Source of the DNA: Faecalibacillus faecis
GTDB lineage: Bacteria; Bacillota_I; Bacilli_A; Erysipelotrichales; Coprobacillaceae
NCBI RefSeq assembly: GCF_003024675.1
Contig: NZ_PYLP01000016.1
Location: 1-56,789, forward strand
Direction of reading: 5' to 3'
Length of the DNA stretch: 56,789 nucleotides
Shown here: positions 8,495-17,407 of the stretch, in pieces
Layout: every line of letters begins with the position of its first letter
Numbering within the stretch: position 1 is the first letter of the stretch
Program-made: the position numbers and the translations under genes
Notes under the pieces: generated by a model
What the model was told of the DNA's origin: nothing
The model's database searches: none
The model's input: only the letters and a program-made list of their open reading frames with translations

Positions 8495-10044
8495 TAGAAC
8501 TGTTTCCTTTCTACTTTTAATTTAAGATCGTTTTTCAATGTAAACTGGATATCCAATGTTCCCACCTCAATCGAATCAACCAATGTATTAAATATTTCTT
8601 CATCCAATGCAGTAATTTCTTTCATTGATTCCAGACATTCAATGATGATCTGCGTTTGTATCACTTCAAATCTTTGATAGATTTTTTCATTGAGTTTGCA
8701 CTTTTGCATTTCAAAAACTGATTTGTCTACCAGCAACTCGTTATGCTTTTTCTTATAATCCTCCAGACTGATAAGATCTTTCTGATAATATCGAACAAGT
8801 GTATTGATAGAACTGCTTACTTTTTTAAGTTCACGATTAACGAGATCAAGTTCACATTTGTCATCGTCATTTGTCGTAAAATTCACAATATGTTTTTTAT
8901 AGGCTTCCAAAACATGAATATTTTCTTTGAGCTTATAAAAGATTTTTAAAAATGCATCTTCTATTTCATCCGTTTCAATCATTTTTACTTCACATTTCTT
9001 TGCTGAAGTAACATGATTACTGCAACTCCAATATTCTTTATTCCTCAACACCCTTCTTTTAAAAGTTCCACCACAATGTTCACATTTTATTTTTGATGTC
9101 AACAGATATTCTCTATTTCCATCTGTCTGATTTTTATTGAACTTCAACTTGTTGTTCACAAGTTTTTCATTTGCCTTTTCAAAAAGTTCACGATCAATGA
9201 TTTTTGGAAACACATCGTAAACATAATACTGTGCAAGTTCACCTTTATTTGTGACTAACTTATAAGGAAAGACATCGGGTGAATATCTTTTTTGAAGAAG
9301 CATGTCTCCACAATATCTTTCATTTTTAAGCATTGATGAAACTGTGGACTGTGACCACTTTTTCTTTTTGAAATAATGTTTATTCAGATAATCTACAAGT
9401 TTTGTTACCGAAAAATCTTTATTCACATATTTATTAAAGATATCTTCAACAATCTTTGCTTCTTCTTCTATGACTTTTACTTCACCATCTATTCTTTGAT
9501 ATCCATATGGCAGTTTCGGTTGATTGTATCTTCCTTCTTTTGCCCTTGTACGAAATGCCCATTTTTGTGCATTTGAAATTGCTTTTGATTCAATTTCAGC
9601 ACAGGCAGCATAAACAGCAAGCATCATTTCACTTCCCATTTTTGCTGTATCAATTTTTTCTGTCATAAAATAAACGGAGACACCTATTGATTTCAGTTCT
9701 CTTACTACTGAAAGTGTCTCCGTTATATTTCGTGCAAATCGACTGATCGATTTAGTAATTATTCTATTTATAAGACCTTTTCGACAGTCTTCAATCATTT
9801 GAAGAAAACCATCTCTCTTGTCCATTCTTGTTCCAGTTATTCCTTCATCCGTATAGATCTTAACCAGTTTGGAATTTTCAAGGCTGTTGATATAGGATTC
9901 ATAGAAATCAACCTGATTGTTATATGAATTAAGCTGATCTTCACTGTCCGAACTGACTCTTGCATAACAGCCAACAAGATTGATTCTGTTTACAAATCTT
10001 TCCAGTGGTTCGATAATGCGTACTTGTTTTTGAGCTTGAGCCAT
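8494..10044 (-). CDS. Large serine recombinase 2
   Basis: 516 aa from the chosen ATG at 10044, which follows AAAGGGGATTTTTAGA; an upstream in-frame start at 10083 has no good site. Domains: resolvase domain with GCYARVSSDSEDQ (catalytic Ser), DEGITGTRMDKR and IITKSISRFARNITETL; recombinase domain with LPYGYQRI; zinc ribbon (CEHCGGTFKRR ... WSCSNH ... KKCEV); and a coiled-coil tail. It differs strongly from recombinase 1, so they are not a recent duplication. The stop overlaps the next start. Probable role: integration or excision of the element together with recombinase 1. Confidence 0.93.
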   Translation of the reverse strand: MAQAQKQVRIIEPLERFVNRINLVGCYARVSSDSEDQLNSYNNQVDFYESYINSLENSKLVKIYTDEGITGTRMDKRDGFLQMIEDCRKGLINRIITKSISRFARNITETLSVVRELKSIGVSVYFMTEKIDTAKMGSEMMLAVYAACAEIESKAISNAQKWAFRTRAKEGRYNQPKLPYGYQRIDGEVKVIEEEAKIVEDIFNKYVNKDFSVTKLVDYLNKHYFKKKKWSQSTVSSMLKNERYCGDMLLQKRYSPDVFPYKLVTNKGELAQYYVYDVFPKIIDRELFEKANEKLVNNKLKFNKNQTDGNREYLLTSKIKCEHCGGTFKRRVLRNKEYWSCSNHVTSAKKCEVKMIETDEIEDAFLKIFYKLKENIHVLEAYKKHIVNFTTNDDDKCELDLVNRELKKVSSSINTLVRYYQKDLISLEDYKKKHNELLVDKSVFEMQKCKLNEKIYQRFEVIQTQIIIECLESMKEITALDEEIFNTLVDSIEVGTLDIQFTLKNDLKLKVERKQF

Positions 10045-10129
10045 TCTAAAAATCCCCTTTCTTATCACCACACACAGTACCACAACTCTTTCGAACTATC
10101 CATGACATTATTCACTTTATTTTGTGAAT

Positions 10130-10270
10130 TTAAAAATGATATCTGACAAGTGGATTACATTCTTCTTCATACTTTTTCAGAACTTTATTGGCAACATTTT
10201 TAGTGATCTTTTTATAGGTGACAAGTTTCTTCAGGCATGTATATATGTAATAGTAATCAAAGATATCCAT
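10130..10270 (-). CDS. Small protein of the recombinase operon, 46 aa
   Basis: ATG at 10270, four bases after the stop of the upstream gene; stop at 10130-10132. The product starts MDIFDYYYIYTCLKKL and contains KKITKNVANKVLKKYEEEC, a tyrosine-rich then basic helical protein. Small proteins of similar size and composition occur next to recombinases in clostridial transposons (TnpW-like), but I cannot confirm homology. The tight spacing supports translation. Confidence 0.55.
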   Translation of the reverse strand: MDIFDYYYIYTCLKKLVTYKKITKNVANKVLKKYEEECNPLVRYHF

Positions 10271-10274
10271 TTAA

Positions 10275-10985
10275 TCAGTTAACCATGCCTTTCATCTGTA
10301 ATGAAATTTCAACTTCCGGCTGTGCATAGTAACTGTCTACTTTCAGATTATTTTCCAATGCAAAATCAACAACATCCTGTTGCATTTGTTTTGAAAAAGA
10401 ATCAGGTTCAATAAGTACCAGATGGTCACACTTTTCATTTTTTATGACATCTCCAATCTGTTTTTTAAATTCTTCATTCAGATTTGAAAGTTGAATAACA
10501 ACAGCATGATCCAAGTCATACTTGGATACATATTCTCGTACACAATCATGAGTAGCTTCACTGTTTGAATTGCTTGTTACAAACAGCGGCTTGTTATTAA
10601 CCGCTGATTCTAATGCACTGTTAATTACAGCTTTCAAAGTATGAATCTGTCTTTCGTTGAATTCATTGAACACATCCTGAATGAGACGACCACTGTCACG
10701 TTCATAGACTTCAAAGCCATTATCTTCAAATGCCTTAAGCAGTCTTCCATCATTGAATGCATTAGCAAACACGATGCACTCACCATCAGTAACAAATGTT
10801 CTGCTTGTCGTAAGATCCTTTATTGTATTCACAAACTTCTCTGGTTCATAAAAAGCATTAGAAAAATGAAAATGCAATTCTCCAGTAAGTTCATAATTGT
10901 TTTTAGCAGCGAATTCCATATACTCCTCTAACTGCTTCGAAGAAAGTTTATTTTCTTCTTGTGTTAAAATATGTACTTTTTTCAT
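10275..10985 (-). CDS. Resolvase-like protein apparently lacking the catalytic serine
   Basis: 236 aa from ATG 10985, chosen because GGAAAGGATTGATCTT precedes it; a longer frame reaches 11087. Both halves resemble the resolvase Rossmann-like fold in layout: MKKVHILTQ, then QLEEYMEFAAKNNYEL, where active enzymes have a Ser after a YARVS strand and an equivalent QL...YA.NGY helix. No YxRVS motif is seen. The second half (residues ~130-235) has IGDVIKNEKCDHLVLIEPD, reminiscent of the DxVLVKSLDR region. It is the first gene of the recombinase operon. It could be a regulator or an accessory subunit. The similarity is weak and by eye. Confidence 0.5.
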   Translation of the reverse strand: MKKVHILTQEENKLSSKQLEEYMEFAAKNNYELTGELHFHFSNAFYEPEKFVNTIKDLTTSRTFVTDGECIVFANAFNDGRLLKAFEDNGFEVYERDSGRLIQDVFNEFNERQIHTLKAVINSALESAVNNKPLFVTSNSNSEATHDCVREYVSKYDLDHAVVIQLSNLNEEFKKQIGDVIKNEKCDHLVLIEPDSFSKQMQQDVVDFALENNLKVDSYYAQPEVEISLQMKGMVN

Positions 10986-11486
10986 AAGATCAATCCTTTC
11001 CTTTATTAACACAATGATGACACCTGCATTTTTTTTACAGGTGTCACGATCTATCAATAAACGTATCGGTTCAAGTCTGTTTTCCATTGTCCAAACCAGC
11101 TTCTATATAGGATCATCAAGAACATACGACACACGTGTCAAAGACCACTCCTCAATTGTTGCGACGGTTTGTTCACGCTCGACTGTTGAATAGAGTGAAG
11201 TATCATTTACGTTTTCATATCGGCAAAGGTCTATCCCCACCTTTTTATGATCAGTTGTTTCTCGCTCCAATACGAAACAGAGAAAAAAGTTCACATTTTA
11301 TTGTGACCTTACATATCTATGTTCACATATTCTCTTGGCGCAACTATCAACGTGCTAGAAAACTTTTTGTTGCTGATTCAGACTATTCTGTTTTCAATGT
11401 CCTCCTGAGAGGAGATGCTTAATAACTCCCCTCATATATAACTGGACATTTTTTTATTACTTGATAACCTTATTAAAAAAAACAAG
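10986..11486. other. Gene-free region upstream of the recombinase operon
   Basis: No convincing gene. ORFs on both strands (e.g. 11135-11422) overlap each other, lack good ribosome binding sites and have biased compositions. Small hairpins are visible: TCACA/TGTGA at 11291-11306 and CTCCT-GAG-AGGAG at 11402-11414. The region probably contains the promoter of the recombinase operon, and might contain a recombination site; I cannot define it. Confidence 0.4.
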
Positions 11487-11945
11487 TTACTTTTTTGACT
11501 TATTTTTGATATTTTCTATTATTCTTTTTTTACGTTTATGTATTGCTGGTTGAGAAACACCCATCAATGCAGAGAGTTCTCTTTCTGTTTTATTCTTGAT
11601 AAGAAGATTCGTAATAAGGTTCTTATCTTCTTCTGAAAGTTGATTAATGATGTTCATTACATTTTCAACTTCTTCATTGACATTAAAAGTATCATATTGA
11701 TTATTATTATCAGCAATCTTATCTACAAGCGCAGTATTATTATTATCTAACTGATCTAAACTGGATACTTTAAACTCACTTCTCTTTTCTTTTTCACGTT
11801 CTTCTTTTTTAAATGAATTGTAACAAGTTTTATATACTTCTTCCGATACCTCATGGTATTGACCTTTTATTTTAAAATAATAGTGTTTGTTTCCTTTAAA
11901 ATCCCTGTTGATCCAAAAATAGTTTTTGTTATAATCGTTTTCCAT
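11487..11945 (-). CDS. Sigma-70 region 4-like HTH regulator
   Basis: 152 aa from ATG 11945, eight bases after GGAGG; longer starts exist. The N-terminal ~50 residues are aromatic and basic (FWINRDFKGNKHYYFKIKG). The C-terminal ~60 residues form a sigma region 4-like helix-turn-helix: INQLSEEDKNLITNLL, KTERELSALMGVSQPAIHKR, then a basic tail. Proteins of this layout are common regulators in Firmicute ICEs (compare Orf7 of Tn916). Two palindromes directly upstream suggest that the gene is repressed. It may activate the recombinase operon just downstream. Confidence 0.7.
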   Translation of the reverse strand: MENDYNKNYFWINRDFKGNKHYYFKIKGQYHEVSEEVYKTCYNSFKKEEREKEKRSEFKVSSLDQLDNNNTALVDKIADNNNQYDTFNVNEEVENVMNIINQLSEEDKNLITNLLIKNKTERELSALMGVSQPAIHKRKKRIIENIKNKSKK

Positions 11946-12025
11946 TTTATCTTCCTCCATTGTATTTTTTGGTTGAAGATAATCAGGAGGAGATCTGATG
12001 TTATTCACAAATATATCCCCCTTAA

Positions 12026-12079
12026 TAGACAATGTCTAAAGCGGGGTATAAAAAAAGTAGTGCTTTAGACTTCGTCTAA
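12026..12079 (-). promoter_or_regulatory. Twin palindromic operators upstream of the sigma-like gene
   Basis: TAGAC-AAT-GTCTA (12026-12038) and TTAGAC-TTC-GTCTAA (12065-12079) are two copies of one palindrome with three-base spacers, centred 40 bases apart, and the flanks GTCTAAAGC and GCTTTAGAC are also inverted to each other. They sit where the promoter of the gene at 11487-11945 should be. A dimeric repressor bound at both sites is likely; its identity is not known. Confidence 0.65.
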
Positions 12080-12131
12080 TTTCACTACCGATACGATTAT
12101 TAATTTTTCATAGTAATTTACGCATTAAAAA

Positions 12132-12171
12132 AAGGGTACAATTTAAAAAGTATAAATTTTGTTGTACCCTT
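12132..12171 (-). terminator. Terminator after the 428-aa membrane protein
   Basis: Perfect arms AAGGGTACAA (12132-12141) and TTGTACCCTT (12162-12171), followed on the minus strand by seven T. Confidence 0.85.
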
Positions 12172-12198
12172 GATAACTGAATTTTACATTTTTTCTAC

Positions 12199-13485
12199 TT
12201 ATTCACTCTTAAGAACTGGATCACTATAGCTTATTGCATCTCCATGAATTTCTCCATTAACCATTGATAAAGCAATCTCAAAAGATTGGGTATATTTTCT
12301 TTCTAAAACATCTAGAAATTCAATAACTACATTAACCATACAATTTTCGAAATTTTTAGCATCATCAAAGCACCATGTAGTTGTGAATTCTTGATCAACC
12401 TTTATAACAGGTGTTCTATTAGGTTCTACTCTTTTAAAACTAACAGTTTTATTTAAAATATTTGTTTTACCATTTGATTCCGGATATGTTCTAAAAGATT
12501 TTTCTAGCCCATCATTTTTAAATGTTAAATCTATAAAAAATAAATTATTTGATAATGAAGAACGATTTGCTTCTACAAATGTGAAATATGGTCTTTCATG
12601 TAATCTATCCTTATCTTCTTGTGTTAATACTGCATTCTTTGGAACATTATCATTCATACACTTAATCTCCTCCTTATAATAGTCATAATTAATAATCACT
12701 TTTTTTATAAAATATAAGAATTGTTTCATTTCCTTTTCTTCTTTTTTTAAAACACTTAGTAAGAAATAGGATTCAAATAAATTATATATATAAATTAAAA
12801 ATCTGTATGATAAATAAACTACTAGGATTACAAAGAAAATTGCAACTGCAATAATTAAAAGATCATAACCATTTTTAAAACTAAAATCTGATTCATTTAG
12901 AAACCATGTAAAAAAAGCAGTTACAAGAATTGTTAAAAAAGAAACATATGTACCAGAATTTGATGTGTTAGATATTTCTAATGAAATATTATTGATATCA
13001 TCTCTGGTGAATTTATAAATATTTATTATTTCTTCTTTAGAATATGAATTCATATTTTTCCTTACAAATTCTTTTCTCTTTTTTTCTAATAAATTTTCAA
13101 TTGTCTTATTGACATTTGGTATACGAATCGTATTAAAAAACAATTGATAACCTGTTTGTGTTATATCATTTTTCTTTTTTATTTTTTTAATCAGGATTAC
13201 TTCACCTACTACTATAATAACAATTGCTACAAACATAAATGCTATCAAAGTAACTACATAATGCCAGATTGCTTGTGTGCTGTTTAAACTAAATTCTTCA
13301 AAATTAAAACCATTTTTTACAAATTTATATAAGTAATAACCAATTACAATTAAATAAATTAGTGCTACCTCTATATAATAAACATATGGGTATAATTTTC
13401 CTAATTCATTTATGACTGCCTTTTTTGTACAAGTTTCATCAAACTCTTTATAAAAATCATCTACATTTTTTAAGTCTTCATTCAA
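12199..13485 (-). CDS. Membrane protein of unknown function, 428 aa
   Basis: Four hydrophobic segments are visible: two near residues 35-55 and 70-95 (YVVTLIAFMFVAIVIIVVGEV) and two near 180-230 (separated by SDFSFKNGY), then a soluble C-terminal domain of about 190 residues rich in beta-like segments. No known family recognised. It stands alone, with a terminator behind it and the agrD gene more than 300 bases upstream on the same strand. The two-pair membrane layout with a large cytosolic part resembles effectors of some defence systems, but that is only an analogy. Confidence 0.65.
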   Translation of the reverse strand: MNEDLKNVDDFYKEFDETCTKKAVINELGKLYPYVYYIEVALIYLIVIGYYLYKFVKNGFNFEEFSLNSTQAIWHYVVTLIAFMFVAIVIIVVGEVILIKKIKKKNDITQTGYQLFFNTIRIPNVNKTIENLLEKKRKEFVRKNMNSYSKEEIINIYKFTRDDINNISLEISNTSNSGTYVSFLTILVTAFFTWFLNESDFSFKNGYDLLIIAVAIFFVILVVYLSYRFLIYIYNLFESYFLLSVLKKEEKEMKQFLYFIKKVIINYDYYKEEIKCMNDNVPKNAVLTQEDKDRLHERPYFTFVEANRSSLSNNLFFIDLTFKNDGLEKSFRTYPESNGKTNILNKTVSFKRVEPNRTPVIKVDQEFTTTWCFDDAKNFENCMVNVVIEFLDVLERKYTQSFEIALSMVNGEIHGDAISYSDPVLKSE

Positions 13486-13796
13486 ATCAAATTCCTCCTT
13501 CTTCTTTATTAAAACTACTTAATTCAAATATCTATTAACGATTTAAAAAGCATTATTTATCAATAAAATAAAACATGGGTCTCTTCTTTTTCAATATTTT
13601 ATTTTTTGATATCACTTTTTATTTTTTAATTCAAAAGAATATTTAAATTTGTATTTCCCATTTTTTAAACAAATCTTTTTGCTTGATAATCCATGTAAAA
13701 CTAAGGGAAGCTTCATAAATAATTTTCTTAATAACTAAATATCATCAATGTAAAAAACACTGATGATATCGAAATTAACATACACTCTAAATAAAA
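13486..13796. other. Intergenic region between agrD and the 428-aa membrane protein
   Basis: An imperfect hairpin at ~13740-13770 (ATATCATCAATG against CACTGATGATAT) lies just downstream of agrD on its strand and may be its terminator, though the T run is weak. A 34-codon frame on the minus strand (starting MKLPLVLHG) has no ribosome binding site and is not called. The rest is AT-rich with no visible signal. Confidence 0.4.
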
Positions 13797-13940
13797 TTAA
13801 CACTTTTTATATCGTGCCAAACTATCTGGTTCCTTTTCTTGTCCAAATAAAACAGCACAAGCACTATTAACAGATGAAATAGCTAAAAATGATAACAAAA
13901 AAGCAAATGTTTTTAAAAAATATTGTTTACAGTTCTTCAT
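13797..13940 (-). CDS. agrD: AgrD-like cyclic autoinducer peptide precursor, 47 aa
   Basis: ATG at 13940 follows AAAGGAAGGG. The 47-aa product has the AgrD layout: an amphipathic hydrophobic N-terminus (FLKTFAFLLSFLAI), a core ending in VNSACAVLF with the cysteine that would form the thiolactone, and an acidic, Pro-containing tail EKEPDSLARYKK that AgrB recognises in the family. The mature signal should be a cyclic peptide with a ring starting at Cys28, probably C-A-V-L-F. Unusually it is transcribed away from agrB, which lies ~840 bases away on the other strand. There is an extra C-terminal Cys. The call rests on the motif pattern and on agrB, agrA and agrC nearby. Confidence 0.85.
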   Translation of the reverse strand: MKNCKQYFLKTFAFLLSFLAISSVNSACAVLFGQEKEPDSLARYKKC

Positions 13941-14180
13941 GACCGACCCTTCCTTTCAAAAAAAGAATAACATCTATTAATGTTTTCTTAAAGTGATTAT
14001 GATTATGATTCATCTTTTTTTACTAAAGTGCAGTTACATTTGTAATAATTGTATTTAACTATACATTTTTAATATATTTTGTATAAATTAAACCATTTTA
14101 ACAAATTTATGTATATTACAATTAAATAAATTCAAAATATACTATATCTATAATCAATTATTAATAAGGTGATATACATT
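13941..14180. promoter_or_regulatory. Divergent control region between agrD and the agr operon
   Basis: 240 AT-rich bases from which both transcripts must start. Scattered GTTAAA-type half-sites (for example TTTAAC and AACTAT around 14054-14062 and ~14096) could be bound by the LytTR regulator encoded at 15379-16083, but no clean pair is visible. Confidence 0.4.
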
Positions 14181-14471
14181 ATGACAAACATAAATAAATC
14201 TGGTCTACAAATAGCAAGAGAAAACAAGAAAATGGAAACACTTGAACTAGCTGCCCTATTAAAAATAAACGAGAGTGTATTAAAAGGTTGGGAAGCTGGA
14301 GGCGGAACAATTCAATTAGATAAAGTAATAAAACTTATGAATATTCTCGATACTTCTTCTGAAATGATTTTATTCAATGAAAGTAGAAAGGGCTTAAATA
14401 TTGAAACGCTCACAGAGGAGCAAAGAAATCTTATTTTCGAATTATACAAACAAATGAAAAACAATAAGTAA
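14181..14471 (+). CDS. XRE-family regulator 1 of the agr operon
   Basis: 96 aa from ATG 14181, nine bases after AAGGTG. A helix-turn-helix of the Cro/C1 type spans residues ~5-60: GLQIARENKKMETLELAALL, then NESVLKGWEAG and the capping helices. The rest is a short helical tail. It is the first gene of the plus-strand operon, 11 bases before the second XRE gene. Such proteins usually bind DNA as dimers; here it may tune the agr promoter. Confidence 0.75.
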   Translation: MTNINKSGLQIARENKKMETLELAALLKINESVLKGWEAGGGTIQLDKVIKLMNILDTSSEMILFNESRKGLNIETLTEEQRNLIFELYKQMKNNK

Positions 14472-14482
14472 GGATAATTATT

Positions 14483-14788
14483 ATGGATATAGCAGATAAA
14501 ATAAAATTTTTAAGAACAAATATACTAGATCTAAGTCAAGAAAAATTTGCAAAGAAAATCGATGTTACTAGAGGAACTATTAATAACTGGGAACAAGGAT
14601 TATCAGTCCCAACAATTGCTCATATAACAATGATTGCATTAGTGTGTAACATTACAACTGATTATTTAATAGAAGATAATCACCCTTTAGAATTATCTGT
14701 TCGTGATATAAATGATAGAGAATATCAAATTTTATTACAATTAATAAACTATTTTAATGATATAAATAACAAGGAAAAATATGAATAA
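14483..14788 (+). CDS. XRE-family regulator 2 of the agr operon
   Basis: 101 aa. N-terminal Cro/C1 helix-turn-helix: IKFLRTNILDLSQEKFAKKI, VTRGTINNWEQG, then VCNITTDYLI, the standard end of the domain; followed by ~35 residues that may mediate dimerisation. The start lies behind TAAGGATAATT. The last codons overlap the start of agrB by eight bases, indicating coupling. Two XRE genes in front of agrB are not part of the classical staphylococcal agr layout. Confidence 0.85.
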   Translation: MDIADKIKFLRTNILDLSQEKFAKKIDVTRGTINNWEQGLSVPTIAHITMIALVCNITTDYLIEDNHPLELSVRDINDREYQILLQLINYFNDINNKEKYE

Positions 14789-15332
14789 AATAATTTTTAA
14801 CATTTTAAAAAAAAATAACATTGATATTGCCGAGGATTTATATCACTATGGTTGGTCAATTTTTGTACATTATTTATTTTATCTAATTATAACTTTAAGT
14901 ATAGCTGTATACTATCATTGCGTCTTTCAAACAATTATTTTCTTATTTCTATATATTCCCTTACGTAAATATATTGGCGGTTTCCACTTTTCAAACAATA
15001 TTGTATGCATACTTATATCGACAACAGTTTCTATAATACCTGTTCTTTTATCTAGGTATTATAATATTAACATTTGGATAATTATTTTAACTAGCATAAT
15101 TTTAATAATAGAAACAATCTTAATTGCACCTATTGATCATCCAAATAAGCGACTAAATGATAAGCAATTAAAATTATACAAAAAGACATCTCTTTTCATT
15201 GAAATAATATACATAGGAGTTATTGGTCTAGCCAAGATATATACATTTTCTACAATATTAAATTTTATTTTTTTTGTTAATATCATTTCTATATGTAGCC
15301 TTAGTATCTCTTATATTAAAAGAATACTTTAA
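14781..15332 (+). CDS. agrB: AgrB-like autoinducer-processing membrane protease
   Basis: 183 aa with five or six hydrophobic segments. The catalytic region reads PLRKYIGGFHFSNNIVC: a basic GGFH followed by Cys after six residues, matching the His-x6-Cys pair of AgrB cysteine endopeptidases. AgrB removes the C-terminal tail of AgrD and forms the thiolactone at the membrane. The start overlaps the XRE gene. Its substrate is presumably the precursor at 13797-13940. Confidence 0.93.
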   Translation: MNKIIFNILKKNNIDIAEDLYHYGWSIFVHYLFYLIITLSIAVYYHCVFQTIIFLFLYIPLRKYIGGFHFSNNIVCILISTTVSIIPVLLSRYYNINIWIIILTSIILIIETILIAPIDHPNKRLNDKQLKLYKKTSLFIEIIYIGVIGLAKIYTFSTILNFIFFVNIISICSLSISYIKRIL

Positions 15333-15378
15333 TATTTATATTAATTTGTTACAATATTATCAAGAGGTGTTGAAGTTT

Positions 15379-16083
15379 ATGATACATATATTAATTTATG
15401 AAGACCATCAAAAAGATATCGATCATCTTTTACTTTGTCTAAATAATTTTTTTGAAAAAACAAAGCAAAATTATGAAACTCATATTTGTAAAAACAAAAA
15501 AGACTTAATCCAAAATATTACGAAAGCAGATTTGCTTTTCTTAGATATGGAAATCAATAATGAAAATGGAATTGATATTGGTTTAGAATTAGAAAATATA
15601 AAACATGATTGCAGAATCATAATAACAACAAACTATTCAAAATATGCCATCGATGGTTATAAAATCCATGCTGACAGATACTTTATAAAACCAATTAATC
15701 AACTTGAATTTAATATAGAAATGAATGCAATAATAAAAAAATATATAAAAAAATCTCTTGGCTTCTATGATGAAAAAATAAGTCCTTATAAAATCTTTGT
15801 TAAAGATATATTATATATAGAATTTTTAAATAGAAAATCAAACGTACATACAATAGGTGGAAATATAATTACTACTAATTGTACATTAAAGTATTGGTAT
15901 GATAGATTGAATACATATGGTTTTGCCTATTCGTATAAAGCTTATTTAATAAACTTTGAATATATTAGTGCATTTAATAAAAATGAAATTGTTTTAATCA
16001 ATAATGAGACAATTCCACTTTCTAGACATTATAAAAAAGAATTTGATCAAAAATATAATGATTTTCTACATGAAATGCTATGA
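15379..16083 (+). CDS. agrA: AgrA-like response regulator with LytTR DNA-binding domain
   Basis: 234 aa from ATG 15379, chosen for the GAGGTG site eight bases before; an upstream in-frame start would overlap agrB. The receiver domain has ILIYEDHQKD (acidic pocket), LLFLDMEI with the phosphorylated Asp, and YFIKPI with the conserved Lys-Pro. The C-terminal ~100 residues have the LytTR pattern: ILYIEFLNRKSNVHTIGG, NCTLKYWYDRL, FAYSYKAYLINFEYI and IPLSRHYKKEF. It should be phosphorylated by the kinase encoded next (ATG overlaps this stop) and act on promoters with paired repeats. Confidence 0.9.
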   Translation: MIHILIYEDHQKDIDHLLLCLNNFFEKTKQNYETHICKNKKDLIQNITKADLLFLDMEINNENGIDIGLELENIKHDCRIIITTNYSKYAIDGYKIHADRYFIKPINQLEFNIEMNAIIKKYIKKSLGFYDEKISPYKIFVKDILYIEFLNRKSNVHTIGGNIITTNCTLKYWYDRLNTYGFAYSYKAYLINFEYISAFNKNEIVLINNETIPLSRHYKKEFDQKYNDFLHEML

Positions 16084-17303
16084 TTATTATTTCTAATGTT
16101 ATCGCATTTCTTTTAATTAGTTACATTGCAAATTCTTTTTTATCATCTAAATATTCTAAAAATAAATATTTGGCTATTTTATTCATTTTTATTACACTTG
16201 AAAGCTTTATCAATCATACTGGAGCATCACCATTTAAAGGTATTTTTTTATTAATCATGTACTTTCTTTATGTTTTTATTCAATTTGAAGGAAAACCAAT
16301 TCAAAAAATTATGATTATTGTACCATTTTTCTTAATACAAGTAATATCAGAAATACTTGTTGCATTCTGTTTAAATAATATTTTATTTATAGAAATAACC
16401 CGCAATGCTTTTTCACATGGTTTTTTGCTTGGAACTATCTTCTCTAACACTATTTTAGCAATTTTTGTGTTTTTTTATGTTAGAATTTTAAAACTTATCC
16501 AAGCAGACAATTTGCCAAAATATACTTGGCTTGCACTTATTCTTCCTATTATAAGCATCATTTTCTTATTAGATTCAGATGACTATTTTGATTTATTGAA
16601 CATAAGTCCGCATGTCTTACTAACAACTGCAGGATTAGCAGTATCAAATATTATTCTATTTATTATTTTCATATCTGCTATTAATTCAACAAACATGAAA
16701 CACAAACTTCAAATTGCAGAACAAAAAGAAGAATTAATAAATTCTAAACTTGATTTATTATCTCAACATTATGATTATAATTTTAAATTTTTACACAATC
16801 TCCTTCATACTTGTAGTCAATTAAATTCTTTATTTAACGATTCAAATTATATAGAAGCAACCAATGTTTTAAATAAATTATCTGATACAGCTTTTAAAGA
16901 GTTTAATGCAATATACAGTAACTCATATATTTTAAACTATGTTATAAATAATAATTTAACAAAAATTATTGATTATAACATTGACATTAAAACTGTAATT
17001 AAATATAGTGATTTCAAAAATTTAGATTATTATACACAACTAAATCTATTTGAATATCTCATTAATTTATCTATCGATTCTTGTTTACAAGTTGCTACTT
17101 CTGATAAAATTATAATAATAAAATCGGTAAAAACAGCTAATAAAATTATTCTTAAATTATTTTATTCTGCATCTTCAATTGATAAATATAATATCGAAAA
17201 AAATATAAACGAAATCTTGTTTAATAAATATAATTCTTTAAGCATTAGAAATATTGATAATTTGTTTATCAGTATTCTAATATCTTTTGATATTCCTAGT
17301 TAA
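16080..17303 (+). CDS. agrC: AgrC-like sensor histidine kinase
   Basis: 407 aa. About six hydrophobic segments occupy residues 1-200, the usual peptide-sensing part of AgrC. A cytosolic helix follows, with DLLSQHYDYNFKFLHNLLH, where phosphorylation is likely on a His of the FLHNLLH stretch. The GHKL ATPase part is weakly conserved: NLFEYLINLSIDSCLQ replaces the typical N-box, and a clear G-box is hard to see, so ATP binding may be altered. It overlaps agrA by four bases and is followed by a terminator. Confidence 0.8.
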   Translation: MIIISNVIAFLLISYIANSFLSSKYSKNKYLAILFIFITLESFINHTGASPFKGIFLLIMYFLYVFIQFEGKPIQKIMIIVPFFLIQVISEILVAFCLNNILFIEITRNAFSHGFLLGTIFSNTILAIFVFFYVRILKLIQADNLPKYTWLALILPIISIIFLLDSDDYFDLLNISPHVLLTTAGLAVSNIILFIIFISAINSTNMKHKLQIAEQKEELINSKLDLLSQHYDYNFKFLHNLLHTCSQLNSLFNDSNYIEATNVLNKLSDTAFKEFNAIYSNSYILNYVINNNLTKIIDYNIDIKTVIKYSDFKNLDYYTQLNLFEYLINLSIDSCLQVATSDKIIIIKSVKTANKIILKLFYSASSIDKYNIEKNINEILFNKYNSLSIRNIDNLFISILISFDIPS

Positions 17304-17330
17304 TTTTGAAACAACCATACATATAACAAA

Positions 17331-17385
17331 AAAAGAGATTCTCGAAAACCTTACAATTCATAATGGTTTTTTATGATTCTCTTTT
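17331..17385. terminator. Terminator between convergent agr and transporter operons
   Basis: AAAAGAGATTC ... AAAACC pairs imperfectly with GGTTTT ... GATTCTCTTTT and both flanks are A/T runs, so it can serve agrC from the left and the membrane-protein gene from the right. Confidence 0.7.
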
Positions 17386-17407
17386 TATTTTTAATTATTA
17401 ACTATAA

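Noticed and set aside
11103-11422. Overlapping ORFs on both strands upstream of the recombinase operon
   Set aside because: They overlap each other, lack good start sites and have no recognisable domain; treated as non-coding.
13630-13740. 34-codon minus-strand ORF downstream of agrD (starts MKLPLVLHG)
   Set aside because: It has no ribosome binding site and no similarity that I recognise.
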